64,000 nt of DNA from Thelonectria olida (lineage: Eukaryota; Ascomycota; Sordariomycetes; Hypocreales; Nectriaceae): contig JAGPYM010000005.1 of the NCBI GenBank assembly GCA_020736575.1, positions 496,001 to 560,000 of the forward strand, in the 5' to 3' direction. The position numbers and the translations under genes are program-made. The notes beneath the pieces were generated by a model. That model was given only the letters and a program-made list of their open reading frames with translations, did no database searches and was not told the origin of the DNA. Positions within the stretch are counted from its first letter, which is position 1; each line of letters starts with the position of its first letter. Of the stretch, positions 13,251 through 24,300 are shown piece after piece.

Positions 13251-13478
13251 ACACGCATTAAGAGCGCAAATATAAGCTCCTTCTTACTTCCATATGGTGG
13301 CTCCAACCGAACCCCCTAGGTCCACACCAACGTCTGATCATGCTCTCCATATGGAGCCGCATCTACACCCTCCATGGAGCCACTGGACCTGAAGCAAATA
13401 TGACGATTGTTTAGGAACAGTGGCGACAGTGCCAGCAGCAAGGCTGATCCGCATGTGTATTGGGCTATCTTCCGAACC

Positions 13479-14028
13479 TCAGATAAAGAAACAAGGGGCT
13501 TGCAAATAATGCTTATGCACATTCGAAGGCAGGTAAACCGGCCGAGTCTTCTCCAACGGCGCCTTCCAGCCAGCCAGCGTCGCCCACGCGCTCACCGCCG
13601 GCTCCGGATTCGACTTCCCCCATGCCTCGTTCACGGCACCCCACTGCCCCATGCCTCGTTCACGGCACCCCACTGCCCCATGCCTCGTTCACGGCACCCC
13701 ACTGCCCCAGATCCGCGTTCGACGGCTCCCCGGCGGGTACTGGTTGCTTCTCGTCCGGCTTCTTGGGTAGAGGCAACGGCTGGGCCGGTGTCCAGGCCTT
13801 GTCCTGGTCCGGGTGCTTTGGGAAGAGCGGCCACCAGGGCTGCTCTGGAAGGGGGCTGAAGGTCGGCGGCCTCGGTGTCGAAGGGGAGGAGCTTCTCTTC
13901 GTGGGCGAAGTTTGGTTCAGGAGCCTTGATCTCTACGCCCATCATGAGGCGGACGCAGCCGCCGTCGCCGGAGAGGAGCTCCGAGATGGAATTGTTACCC
14001 CCGGCCGTCGGGTCGGTTCTTTCATCAT
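13479..14028 (-). pseudogene. Disrupted C-terminal tail exon of the DUF6603-type protein
   Basis: A 56-bp intron (14084-14029) links the upstream frame to this exon, giving ...ALWGKYDDERTDPTAGG in frame. The frame continues to FDTEAADLQP and then fails: the coding signal moves to another frame at a run of five G/C pairs (13851-13855), where removing one base would give a Trp/Pro-rich continuation ending in QWGAVNEAWG. That peptide is encoded by a 29-bp unit present three times in tandem. Since 58 extra bases are not a multiple of three, the last copy is out of frame with the first, and only the frame after the last copy runs on to a plausible end (stop at 13479-13481). Either the tail has decayed, different alleles carry different copy numbers, or the assembly has indel errors. 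Confidence 0.6.
13621..13707. repeat. 29-bp minisatellite, three perfect tandem copies
   Basis: Three identical 29-bp units occupy 13621-13649, 13650-13678 and 13679-13707; each begins catgcctcgttcacggcacc. They lie in the coding tail of the minus-strand DUF6603-type gene. Each unit encodes QWGAVNEAWG in the proper frame, but the length (29 = 3x9+2) shifts the frame at every copy. Confidence 0.97.
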
Positions 14029-14084
14029 CTATAAACATGTCAGTTTTCGATTAACGGTTGCTTAGAAAGGTTTTGAGCACTTAC

Positions 14085-16777
14085 ACTTCCCCCACAGAGC
14101 TCCTGGGACGGACTTCATGACCGGGCTCAATCGCCAGGCATCCTTTGAATTGCCAGGACCCTTGATGGTCACCATCAGGTGGAACTTCAACGGAGATGGC
14201 TCGCGCATGGGCTTCGCGAAGACCTCATCTTTCCAATTGTCCTCGGGTGCTGGAACGTCGACATCGTTAACCTTTGCGGTGTTCAGGGCGAACTGCGCGT
14301 TGATGTCGAAGAGCAAAAGCCCTCCACGAGTCTTCCACGGAGCGTTGGGCTTCGACTCTGCTTCGGTGCCTTCGCTGATGAGTCCGCTAAGACACGCGTA
14401 CACATGCGGCGTAGGCGGACCTGTCTTGTTGCCTCCGGGTGCGCTAGCGCCCATCGCCATTTCGAAGAACTTGTCAATCGTCAGGGACGTGTTGTCGATC
14501 TGGCTCGAGTGGTCTCCGAATTCAATATCGAAGCCGAAGACCCAGAACTCGACGTGGACTATACCTGCGACGGGTGGACCGGTGAGACGCAGCGTAGCAC
14601 CGATCTCGACGCTGATGTGGATGTGGATGAACCAGACATCCATGTTGTAGGAGACTCCGATGGAAACGTGGCCGACGGCCATGAAGTTGAAGGGCGCGTA
14701 GTTGATGAGGAAGTCGACGTAGGCGTCGAACCACGCCCGCAGGGGACCGAGGGTGAGCACTGCGTTTAAGTGCAAGCCGCCCATACAAGCCTTGGGGGTG
14801 ATTGCGAAGTACGCCTCGCCTTTGATTGCCAGAGCACTTCCAAGGGCCCAGCTAATGGCTAAGCGCGGCGGACGAGGATAATTCGGCGGGATTTGGAATG
14901 CGCTGTGGTATCCGCCGATGGTGAACACCCAGTCACCCTCACGGCCGACATCCGTCGTCTTAAACCAGTAGTAGAGAGCGAAGCCGCCGCTGAGGTGGCA
15001 GTTGGGGTCTAGGATGTACGAGTTCGGCGAGAGTTGTGCCTCGACGCTGAACAAACCAGCTGCGAGGTCCACGGAGGCGTGGAAGCCGAGCTCAACGTGA
15101 GCTAGCTTGAATGGAGACTTGGCATTGGGGATGTCGGCCACTGCGAGTCCGAGAACGTGGAACTGGATCTGTGGGCTCCATTGGGCAACGAGAACGGCGG
15201 TGATGTCGAGCATCTCAAATGCAGTAACCGTGAGCCCTGCAGCGAGCCACATGGCTCCCTCCTCAGGATAGAACCATCTAGGAGATCCCTCCGCCATAAG
15301 AGCGTCCAGAACCTGCATGATGTCTGTCTGAGCAGGCGGACTGACGAGGGGGAATCTGTAGATGTCCGCGGCCTGAGGGATAGTGATACCGACATTGTAT
15401 CCGAAGCCGCCAGTGATGCCGGAGATGGTCGCAAACTCCAGCGTGATGAGCGGTCCTCGGAGCATGGCATACACCAAAGCACTCGTGAAAGTGGAATTTG
15501 TCCCTGGCTTGTTTCTCTTGCCGTAGAAGCCAGCTGCCTGGAAGAGCCAAGGGACGAAGCCGATGGTGATGCCTCCGGCATACAACTCCCCACCATCGTC
15601 CTTCTTGCGCATCAGAGCTCCTTCGATCATCAGAGGCGGCTTCTTGAAGGAAGTGGCGAGGCCGTCTAGGCCGATGCTGACGTTTCTGAAGTCGATGTTG
15701 CTGAGGCTGACTTTCCCACCGAACTCGAGAGAGATTTCGAAGCCAAGGAGGGCGAAGAGAAGCGGGCCCATGGCGAAGACGGCGTTCATCTTAACGGCGA
15801 GGGTCTTCTCCTTGTAGACGAGCCGGATGTCGTTGATGCTCAATGGACCTTGGGATTTCTTGAGCGGTGCCTTGGGACTCTGCTCGTCGACTGCATCGTC
15901 TGGCACAGGGTCTTGCTTCGAGTCACTAGATGCCGCGATTGCATTTGTATCCTTCTTGCTTGGCTTTTTGGCCTTGGTCTTGCCGATTGGATAGTCGAGG
16001 ACCGTGACACCGCCGGACAGTACCGTGAAGTGGAAGCCCGCCTTCATCTCAGGCTTCTTCTCGTCAGGGGACGAGCCGTTCTTGGCTCCAGATGCCCCAT
16101 CGGCTTGACTCTTCGCAATAGCCTCGAGAGCAGTAGCGTCCAGAGTCTTGTTCGTCCAGAGAAAGCCCAGCTGATCGAACGGCGCCTTGAAGTCCGAGAA
16201 CAGAGGCGGGTTAGGCGGCAACGTCGGTAGACCACAGGTCACACAGAAGAAACGGATAGGTTGCGGCTTCTCAGTGCCCGTCCCCTTCGAATGAAGCTGT
16301 ATGAAGCTCGCCGTAATGGCGCCGATCTTGGCGCTCAGTAGCAGCTGCACACCCGAGTCGCCGTTCTTCAGGACTTCGAACTTCACATACGGGCTGTTGG
16401 AGTGCGGGCCGAGGATCTCAGCGTTGGCGAGGAAGTCTGGGAGCTCTGTGACAACGGCGCTCTGTGAGCCGAAGACGCTTTTTGCGAGATCGACTAGCAG
16501 AACAGGGTCTTTAATGTTCTTTGTGATCTTTGCGAAGAACTTCCATGCGGTGGTGGTTTTCGTGTACGTCAGCTGAATCGACAAGTGCTGGGAGATGACG
16601 AAGTCTCCCGTCGCGAGGAATTTATTCTCGGTCTTCTGAGGGTCGTCGTCTGATGGAACATTTGAGTAGGCAATGGTCATGTCGCGGATGTCTATCTCCT
16701 TCAGGATATCGTATAGCAACGTTTTGGTATCTGAATCGAAGTTCGGATACAGCATTCCCAGCTTGAGCTCTTGATGC
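14085..16777 (-). CDS. DUF6603-type large protein, C-terminal core (downstream of a frameshift)
   Basis: An open frame of about 900 codons, open from just after a TAG at about 16780 (first ATG at 16755) to the splice donor at 14084. It is rich in alternating hydrophobic/polar beta-strand-like stretches and Gly/aromatic residues, for example around AISWALGSALAIKGEAYFAI, GGLHLNAVLTLGPLRAWFDA and FMAVGHVSIGVSYN near residues 625-710 of the ATG-started frame. I recognise this as the DUF6603 type, known in bacteria and some fungi, of unknown function. A Lys/Ser-rich linker lies near residues 265-300. There is no signal peptide. It directly continues the 16701-19160 frame, but in a different phase; no GT...AG pair lies at the junction, so the two ORFs are best explained as one gene broken by a single-base indel. 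The 3' end is spliced to the disrupted tail. Confidence 0.75.
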
Positions 16778-19160
16778 TAGCAGATAGTTCCCATTGAATG
16801 CCATCCGAATCATAGCTGAAGGTTCCCACTAACTGGTTCGTGCAAATCTCCCTGGAGGCATCGACTTCTGGTGGCCCTACGAGCCCCAGTCTGAACTCGA
16901 GATCAACCGTTCTTTGATTCGTCTTCCAGTTGAAGCATGCTTCAATGCTGATCTCTGAGAAGTCCAAGTATGGCAGTCCCTCGCAGGGTTGATACTTCGA
17001 GCACGACTCGATGGTGCCAGAGACGAGAAGCTGCTCGCTGGATAAGAAGAACTCAGCCTCGGTGATCTCTTGAGGAATGTTCTTCGGTAAATCCTTAAGT
17101 TTTATTGGCTCCGGAAGAAGACCGGGCAGCCACAGTGAGTCTGCCGCGTTCTTCGTGATTGGTACCAGCTCGCCGACATCCTCCCAGTCGCTGAAGTAGG
17201 GGAAAGGGTTCTCTATCTCAATGGGAATGGGAAACCATAGGCCGCTAGAGATGGAGAGTCCGTTCCCGTTCCCTCCCGCCTCATAAGCAGCAGAGAGCTT
17301 TAGCGCGACGTTTTCTGGATCTTGACTGTCCCGCGCTCTCCCGAGTTTGGTGCTGATCTCCATGTCCACTTGAGCGCCGAGGATGCCGTCCTTTCCGATG
17401 GTCAGAGTGAAGCCACGGAAGTGCACCATCTCCATGGCCTCTGAGAATGGATCGGGTAAGCTTTCCAGGATGTCGACATGTGAGTTCGAGATGTGAGATA
17501 CCATGGCACCGACGAAGGCAGGGAAGTCGTTCTCCTCCCGGCTGGACTTGGCTTTCAGAGTCAAAATGTTGTTGCCGTCGAATCTGCAAGAGACCCGGAG
17601 GACGACGCTGATCTCTTTTCCTTCCCAATCCTTGACATCCAGAGTGACCGTTGCAAGCAGAGTGAACACGGACGTGGTCATAAGAGTGATCTCCTTGCCA
17701 GAGTCGGCCGGTGTATGGGTAACGGACCTGTACACTAAGCGCTCATTTGACGTAGTGATACCGCCCGCATTCGGGAAGAAGCCATGGATCAAATCTGTCA
17801 GCCCATGGCCGGTGCTGGGCTTCGGCCTGAAGCTCAGCCGAACCGTCGTGTTGTAGTTCATGTACGGCGCGAACCACACGCCATTGCGCTCGCCTATGAG
17901 GTCCTTCGTGTCAAGCACCCAGAATGAATCAATCAGGCCAATTGCAGCCGAGTGAACCTTGGGCAACTCGCCGAAGAGCTCGCATATCTGCCTCAGAGTG
18001 CAGGTGTCGCTGATTTGGGACATGGGGCTGAGGCCAAACACGACGACACCACCATGTTCGCCAGATAAGACTCCGTCCAAGCCGATGAAATACGCTGGTG
18101 TGTCCGACTTGAGCGAGTCTTGTGCCTCCGCTGTGTCGAAGACTAGAACAGTCGCGTCTTTGGATACGCGAAACTGCAACGATTCGATCTGCGTGGTAGT
18201 TGCTTTGACACAAGGTTGCGTGGCCCCAAATGACAAAGTCAACCACTCAGTAAAGTCATCGCGTTCGTCCAGAGGAATGACCGACATTGTCTCCGTCGGC
18301 ATGTCCTTGAGACCAATTTCTCGGGACAGTGTATCGCACAAGATTGCATCCAAGGGGTCCGTGTTCGAGAGACGGTGTGCTGCTGGGCCTGTCGCCCCCT
18401 GGGGATCTTTTATACTGGCCCAGAAGCTGTACGTGTAATCCACTCCATTATCGTTCGTGGCAACAGGGGCTTCTGTTCCGTGTGCTCGATCTGTGGAAGA
18501 GAGTCTGAGGGCGCTGAACCCTTGTGTGAGGTCGAAGATGGGCAGCCCCTTCTTCTTGTTCTTCTTCTTGGTCCGGTTTCGCCTCAAATAATCGTTCAGC
18601 GTCAGTACGTGTTTCCAAAAATGATCTACTGGTGTCCTCTGGCGGCCGGACTTGCGCAGGAGACGCTTCAGCAGCGGCACATGCTCGTAGTCCCAGCCGG
18701 GACCGAAAGGGTTTTTGGCCGCTACGAAGCCGTCGAAGTGCACGTCTTCCACTGAGGTGACCACTATCCATTGTAGGTCCGACTTCGTCTGTTGATTGTT
18801 CTGAAGCCGCTGCAAGTCCCGGAACAGGTCGTCGTTTTTGGCCAAGAGGGTCTGTCGAAGCCACTTGTATGCGTCCGAGGCGGTGGTGGACTGTTGTGCG
18901 TTGTAGTAATCCACCAATTCTGCGTACAGGCTTCTCTTTACGCGATTGTCTTTCATCACCGCGATGAACCCTTTAATCTTGTCTTTTCTATCTGGTGCCA
19001 CCGGAGGATTCGAAGTTCCACCTAGGTATTCATTGCTCATGAAACGATTCGACCATATCTTTTCTGGGAGCAGCCAGTATGGGAAGCATGTGAGAAGAAG
19101 TGGCCCTTGAGCCGAGTCGTTCAGCGTCCTCAGATATGCCATGTAGGCGTCTACAAGCAT
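16701..19160 (-). CDS. DUF6603-type large protein, N-terminal part
   Basis: Open frame of 819 codons from an ATG at 19160 to a TGA at 16701. I recognise no catalytic motif. Visible features are an aromatic-rich beginning (LLLTCFPYWLLPEKIW), a Lys-rich stretch near residues 200-210 (RRNRTKKKNKKKG) and many beta-like segments. The last residues WELSASIK connect naturally to ELKLGMLYPNF in the overlapping frame that starts at about 16777, as expected if one base were missing near 16770; the final 20 or so codons of this ORF are then out-of-frame sequence. The 19160 ATG may not be the true start: the preceding in-frame codons encode ELL, suggesting a continuous extension toward the metallo-beta-lactamase-like segment upstream. 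The intact protein would exceed 1800 residues. Confidence 0.7.
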   Translation of the reverse strand: MLVDAYMAYLRTLNDSAQGPLLLTCFPYWLLPEKIWSNRFMSNEYLGGTSNPPVAPDRKDKIKGFIAVMKDNRVKRSLYAELVDYYNAQQSTTASDAYKWLRQTLLAKNDDLFRDLQRLQNNQQTKSDLQWIVVTSVEDVHFDGFVAAKNPFGPGWDYEHVPLLKRLLRKSGRQRTPVDHFWKHVLTLNDYLRRNRTKKKNKKKGLPIFDLTQGFSALRLSSTDRAHGTEAPVATNDNGVDYTYSFWASIKDPQGATGPAAHRLSNTDPLDAILCDTLSREIGLKDMPTETMSVIPLDERDDFTEWLTLSFGATQPCVKATTTQIESLQFRVSKDATVLVFDTAEAQDSLKSDTPAYFIGLDGVLSGEHGGVVVFGLSPMSQISDTCTLRQICELFGELPKVHSAAIGLIDSFWVLDTKDLIGERNGVWFAPYMNYNTTVRLSFRPKPSTGHGLTDLIHGFFPNAGGITTSNERLVYRSVTHTPADSGKEITLMTTSVFTLLATVTLDVKDWEGKEISVVLRVSCRFDGNNILTLKAKSSREENDFPAFVGAMVSHISNSHVDILESLPDPFSEAMEMVHFRGFTLTIGKDGILGAQVDMEISTKLGRARDSQDPENVALKLSAAYEAGGNGNGLSISSGLWFPIPIEIENPFPYFSDWEDVGELVPITKNAADSLWLPGLLPEPIKLKDLPKNIPQEITEAEFFLSSEQLLVSGTIESCSKYQPCEGLPYLDFSEISIEACFNWKTNQRTVDLEFRLGLVGPPEVDASREICTNQLVGTFSYDSDGIQWELSASIKSSSWECCIRTSIQIPKRCYTIS

Positions 19161-19237
19161 TAAGAGTTCTCAATCTGAACCGTATCAGCGTTCATATGAT
19201 CCATTATTATGTCTGACAGATGCCTGGGGAAGCATAC

Positions 19238-19622
19238 CTAGATGATGATGCTGGTAGCAGCGGAGATGGCGATGTTGACAGGGCGGAACGAGTAAAGCAA
19301 CAAAGGCGGAGTCGAGCTGCAAGAGCCATGATGGCTGGCCTTGACGGTAGGGATGCGTTCTTCAGTCTGAGCACCTCTATTCAGCCACTTGACAAGACGG
19401 CACTCGTTGAGCCAGTTCAAGTCGCCAGCAAAGTAATGCGAGACTCTGCCGTTCTGCCAGGCAATGATGATGGCAATGGAGGATCGATTTGTCGCTGTTG
19501 TCACGTCGTTCCACAGCACGTCCAACGCATCGCCACCGTTGTAGGTCGGTGTACCAATAACGGTTTCATCGACGGCAACACAGTAGAAAGCTGGGACATT
19601 CGCGTTCTCTGCCACCCCTGGT

Positions 19623-19657
<35 letters not shown>

Positions 19658-19867
19658 GAGAAGAGTGGCTAAGTTATTGATGTTGCTAGCAGTAGTGCCC
19701 GTGAGTTTACTGCAGTTAACAGATTCATACCGAGTAGATCTGTGCCGCTTTTGATCACGCCGAGGTTGTACTTTTTCTTGCCTGCGGTCACCCGCACAAC
19801 CCTGGTACCATTAGCCAAGGTTGCGACGGAACCCCCAGCCTTCGTCTCGGCAGAGCTGTCCTCGTCG
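19238..19867 (-). pseudogene. Metallo-beta-lactamase-fold segment (C-terminal half), perhaps exons of the DUF6603 gene
   Basis: Two coding-like pieces can be joined across a candidate 61-bp intron (GTATGA at about 19729 to ACTTAG at about 19669): one with RVTAGKKKYNLGVIKSGTDLL, the other with an 11-residue Asn run, then ENANVPAFYCVAVDE, HYFAGDLNWLNE and VKASHHGS. The GDL and HHGS motifs with this spacing are typical of the C-terminal half of ComEC-like metallo-beta-lactamase-fold hydrolases. The N-terminal HxHxDH metal site is not visible, so the piece would not be catalytic alone. The frame ends in TAG at 19238-19240, just where the family would continue, and the next ORF starts about 80 bp later with residues that fit a continuation. 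I treat it as a broken part of a larger gene. Confidence 0.5.
19622..19658. repeat. GTT/AAC trinucleotide microsatellite
   Basis: About twelve uninterrupted GTT units on the plus strand, read as an Asn (AAC) run on the minus strand inside the metallo-beta-lactamase-like segment. Slippage here would change length without shifting frame. Confidence 0.95.
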
Positions 19868-19881
19868 CGTTAGCTTCCTTG

Positions 19882-20588
19882 TCATGGGCTGATGATACGC
19901 TGGACGGGGGAGTAGAACGTACGGCCTTTGCCCACTTCGAAGATCTCAATGTGACCATCCGTTACTTGGTAAGCCAAAAAGCGACGCTGCTTGACTCCCA
20001 GGCAGGCCGCGAGGGAGGTATTCTCCTGAAGGTCGACAGTGTCGAAGGGCTTGGGGGCATTCTTCCCCTGAAGATCCAGCTGGCAGACTCGGGTCTTCTG
20101 TCCCTTCAAATCCCTGAGTATCCTGTCTGTGATGGAACGAGAGAATGAGGACCTAGGACGTACAGATAGTAGAGCCAGGCGTCATCTCAGAGTCGTCGGA
20201 TGGTAGCACGATGCTCGCTAGGCTGGCGGAGGTGGTGGAGATGTCGTCGGTAGGCATTGCCTCGGCCACCGGACTCAACATGTAGAGCGTGCCGTTGGCA
20301 TCCTTCTTCTTGATGATGCCGTAGACTCGGGTCTTGGGAAGAGTTAGTTTGTCTGCAGACGGCAGTTGACACGGGCTCGCTCACCAGGCAGTCAATGTGC
20401 AGACCGACAAGAGCAGACGGAACTGGAATGTTGCCATCAGGGAGGGTAGCAGTTTGTGTAGGGTCCGTAGGCTTTCCCTTGTTTCTAATGTTACACTGAC
20501 GTAGGTTTACGTGACCTTTTTGAGTGAGTCCGTAAATGAGCAGCTTCTGGGAGTAGCCATGGTTCCAGATGGGGGCGTAAGAAGACAT
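19882..20588 (-). CDS. Hypothetical 205-aa protein
   Basis: Three exons (20588-20385, 20332-20164 and 20126-19882) give a continuous 205-aa protein. The first intron ends in a CTAAC branch site and an AAG acceptor, the second in CACAG. The ATG at 20588 begins MSSYAPIWNHGYSQKLLIYG. The sequence is rich in short beta-like blocks (KLLIYGL, TRVYGIIKKKDANGTLYMLSP, RFLAYQVTDGHIEIFEV), somewhat like blades of a beta-propeller lectin, but I cannot name a family. It has no signal peptide or membrane segment. It lies just upstream, on the same strand, of the metallo-beta-lactamase-like piece (15 bp from its stop), so it may be the first part of one long gene. It is divergent from the 1134-aa protein. 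Confidence 0.6.
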
Positions 20589-21363
20589 TTTCAAGATGAT
20601 ATACAAAAGTCAAGCCTAAAGACAAAGTTATTCAAAGTGTCTGAGCACAAGTTGCTTGTGAGCTCTCATCCTTGGAGGAAATCGACGAGGTTTTATTGTT
20701 CTTTGTCTCTCTCACATGTTCTGGAAGCGCTAGTTTCCTCCATAACCGTTCCGTGGATACCTACAGAGGAAACAAACAATACGAGTTCGAAGACACCGGA
20801 GTCAATCTAGTGATGCCATTTCTACGCTTTCCTAACACGGACGATGTTCACTCGCTGCTTTGCCTGGTAACAAGGATGAGCCGAGCCGAGGCGCTCTTGA
20901 GATCCTCAGCCCGGCCGAGATGCTTCCAGATTGGGATCTCAAAGACTATCAGCGACAGGGATTGTGCGCCTCCCCCGCTCCAGCCAGTCACCAGCTCGTC
21001 TGTGCGTGGCAGCGGATCGTGTCTATCTTCCGGATGTGGCTAACTCGCTTAGATCCGCTATGCAGGAATCGATAGTTCACCGTCTCGGTTCAGCTGTTCT
21101 AGACTAGTCCCTCGGGTGCAGGCGCCTTCAGGGGACGGGAGCGCGACGCCAGACTATGGACGCAAATGGGCTGTGTCCACCGAGGTTGCCGTTGGGCTGT
21201 GCTCGCAGCCAGGAATGCGGCTTCGCCCATGCTAGGACTTCCATTGCAAGATTGACGTTTCTGCCAGATCACCGTCAGTTATTCGTCGCATAACTCCTTG
21301 CCGTTGCTCGTTGTCTGAAAGTTCTTCTCAGGTTCCTGGGTCTCTAAGCGTCACGACTCCATC
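20589..21363. promoter_or_regulatory. Divergent intergenic region between the 205-aa and 1134-aa genes
   Basis: 775 bp separates two divergently oriented genes of the same module and must contain both promoters. Two short plus-strand frames (20672-21043 and 20860-21075) have some coding-like amino-acid composition but no recognisable domain. No clear TATA box or operator could be assigned. Confidence 0.4.
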
Positions 21364-24300
21364 ATGGAGCGCGCTCTTCGTAATAGCCCGCGCTACCTCA
21401 CCTTGCAACATGCCTACCGCAAAAAGCTCGAGAACCAAGCAGCCACAAACTCTCTAGACACAGTCAGCGATGTGGCATCGAAACTCAAGCCGCTGGTCAA
21501 GGGCCAGGCGATGCTCTACTCGTACTTCAGCCCGAGCCTGGCGGGGGGTTCCTATGAGATTACTTCGCAAGAAATCGCGGCAGGGAAGCAGGAGCTGCCT
21601 GAAGATCGAGCAAAGACAACAAAGAAGTTTCACGTTGCAGCCCCGCAGTATTCGCTCCATGAGGGTGCCGTTCACTCGGTCTACCCGCCGAGCGGCTCTG
21701 AGGCTCGCGCCGAGACACTGCCTCATGTGCTCTTCACCGACCAGTATCTACCGTGGGAAAGGGTGTCCGTGGACACTGGAGATGACCGCTCTCGGACGCC
21801 ATGGCTCGCTTTGCTAGTGTTTAGTCAGGAGGAGTTGCAGTTAACCCCGGACTTGCTCACTGGAGATAAGAGTCTGTTCAAGGACACGACTCTGGCCAGC
21901 AAGACTATCCAACCCTCGCAGACGTTTGCGATCAACATACCCTTATCTGATCTTCCCCATGTATCCAAGTCCTTCTACCCAACCCCGAAGCCTGATGATG
22001 GTTCTGCATCCGGGCAGTTTATCTTCGTCAAGAAGAAGCTCTTCCAGCTACTCACGGCGAAGCATGACGTTCATGGCACCGCCAACGCGGACCAGGAGCT
22101 CGGCGATGTCTCGAGATATCAGTACTTGGCCCATGTCCGTCATTCCAAGGCAAAAGGCTTGGAAGCGACAGGAAGCGTTGAGGATCTGTTCAGCGTCGTT
22201 GTCTCTCATCGCCTTGCTGCATTTGATGCGCAAAAGCCCACACGGGCGATCGTTCACCTGGTTTCCATAGAAGCATGGAACACGGTGAATCGAAAGTCCT
22301 TGTCGGACAACTCAAGCATTGACTACGTGATGCTCTCAACCCTGCATTCGTGGTCTTACACGGTACTGCCTACCAATGCACCGAGCGTTGAGGAGTCTTT
22401 CAAACACATCGGGGGCTCTCTCGACGTGCTCCGTGTGCCAACCAAAACTCTTAATGATTCTCGCAAAAATACAACCAGACTTGGCCAACACATCCAGAAA
22501 CGACTCGAGGATGGATATACAATGACCAGGTTCCGGACCCAAACCGGCGAGGAAACGGTTGCCTTTGCCCGAGGAGCGCTCATTCCAACCACTCCGCCCG
22601 AGAAGCTGGGAGACTTCTGGACTTCACTCTCTTTCAGCGGCGGCGACCTGCAGATCTTCGACAAGGAGGCGGGCATGATGGACGTCACGTACTCCTTGGC
22701 CTGGACGCTCGGTAAGACGCTCGCCCTAGCCGACACGACCTTCACCAAGACACTGGGCAGACTTCGCGCGCTGACGGAGATATTTGCCATGGACGAGGCG
22801 AAGCAGAAGGAGCTGAGTAAGCACGAAGAATGGAAAACGAGAGATGAGCTCATCAAGAGTTTGACTTCACCTGTCGCCACGCTCTTTAAGCTCGCCTCTG
22901 GAGAGTTGGGAACTCCGGCCACCAAGAGCGCTCCGGAGCGGCGAGCTGCCTCCGATAGTAGTGAACCTATTGACCTGTCCAGAAGCAATGTTTCTGTGCA
23001 GGATAACTTCAAGGCTGCGGCTACGGCGAATATATTCCACTTTGCCGCTTCCGACCCCAGAGGAGAGAAGTTCTTCAACGAGCTGAACGGACCGAACTCG
23101 ACTGATTGGATGATCGTCTTGTCTTGGGTGCTGGACAGAATGTTTTTGTTCGGGGTTCCTTCACAGTATCTGATCATCGATCCATCTTATCTGCCGGACG
23201 AGAGTTTGCGGTTCTTCCACGTTGATCCTCACTGGATCGACGCCCTTATCGATGGGGCCTTGAGTATCTCCAACCACATCAACCAAGCCGACGACACTCT
23301 GCGTCGGATTCTGAAAGGCGCGTTCAACGCATACTTTGCGACGATTGATCCTGATACCGGCTATCGACCGCAAATCCCGACATATGGCTGCTTCCTGCGC
23401 TCTGGTCTGGTTAAAGACTTCCCTGACATGCACATCGTCGCTCCCTTCGTCGAGAAGACGTCCTCCATGTCTTCCGAGGAAAAGAAGCGTCGTGAAAGAG
23501 CTCCTGTCTTACGCCAGGAGTGTCTTGCGGAAGACACGCTGCTTTGCCTGTTCGACCGCATCCCCGGCCAGCAGGAGCTGCATACTCTGGCGTTCACTCA
23601 ACCTGCTCATCAGCAGTACTTCATGGTCGGCGACGAGATCACAAACAAGAAGCTCAAGACCGCGTACAAGAGGACTTATACCATCGGTCCTGAGGGTGGC
23701 AAGTACGACTACAAGACGTTTCCGAGCAAAGAGTTCACTCGCCCAGGCAAGGATGATCCTCCGCCCAGCGGGAACTGCATCTTCCTCTGGGGCGAAGAAA
23801 ACGAAGCCCGTTTCCTGAACATGCCCGGATTGTGTCAAGACATCCGCGATGCTTTGCAGGCCGACAGCGGGACCTTCAACGACCCCATAGTGAGTGCGGC
23901 GATTGTTGGGTATCAACTCGGCTCCCGCACCTATCAACTCAAACTCATCTCCGACAATCCTCCCGCTCCATCTCCACCTCCGGACACGTCGCATCTATCA
24001 GCGCTGCGAGCCTTCTCCGCCGTGAATTCAGGCCCGCGCCAGTTCCGCAGGCTCAACGCGCCAATGAACCGGCAGAACAGTGCCGCCAAGTCAGTCTCCA
24101 GCAACGTTGCCACCTTGCAAGCCTTCGAGCCTCTTCAGATGAGTTCTCTGGCAGCCACGATCAACCCGGCGGATGGGTTCCCGCGGCTGCTTAACGCCCC
24201 TCCGGCGAAGAACGTCGCCGACCGGCTCGCCGCCCCGATGAGTCTCACGGCTTTGGAGTCAAAGGGCGGCGACGCAGATATGCCAAAGTTCGCCTACAAG

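Noticed and set aside
13621..13707. Possible CRISPR-like array
   Set aside because: The three 29-bp units are directly adjacent with no spacers, in a fungal genome; this is a coding minisatellite.
20672..21075. Two plus-strand frames with coding-like composition in the divergent intergenic region
   Set aside because: Short, overlapping in different phases, no start context or splice-joined continuation; could be a gene fragment but cannot be supported.
22356..23177. 273-codon minus-strand frame inside the 1134-aa gene
   Set aside because: Antisense shadow; Ser-rich composition and no domain, while the plus-strand gene is continuous.
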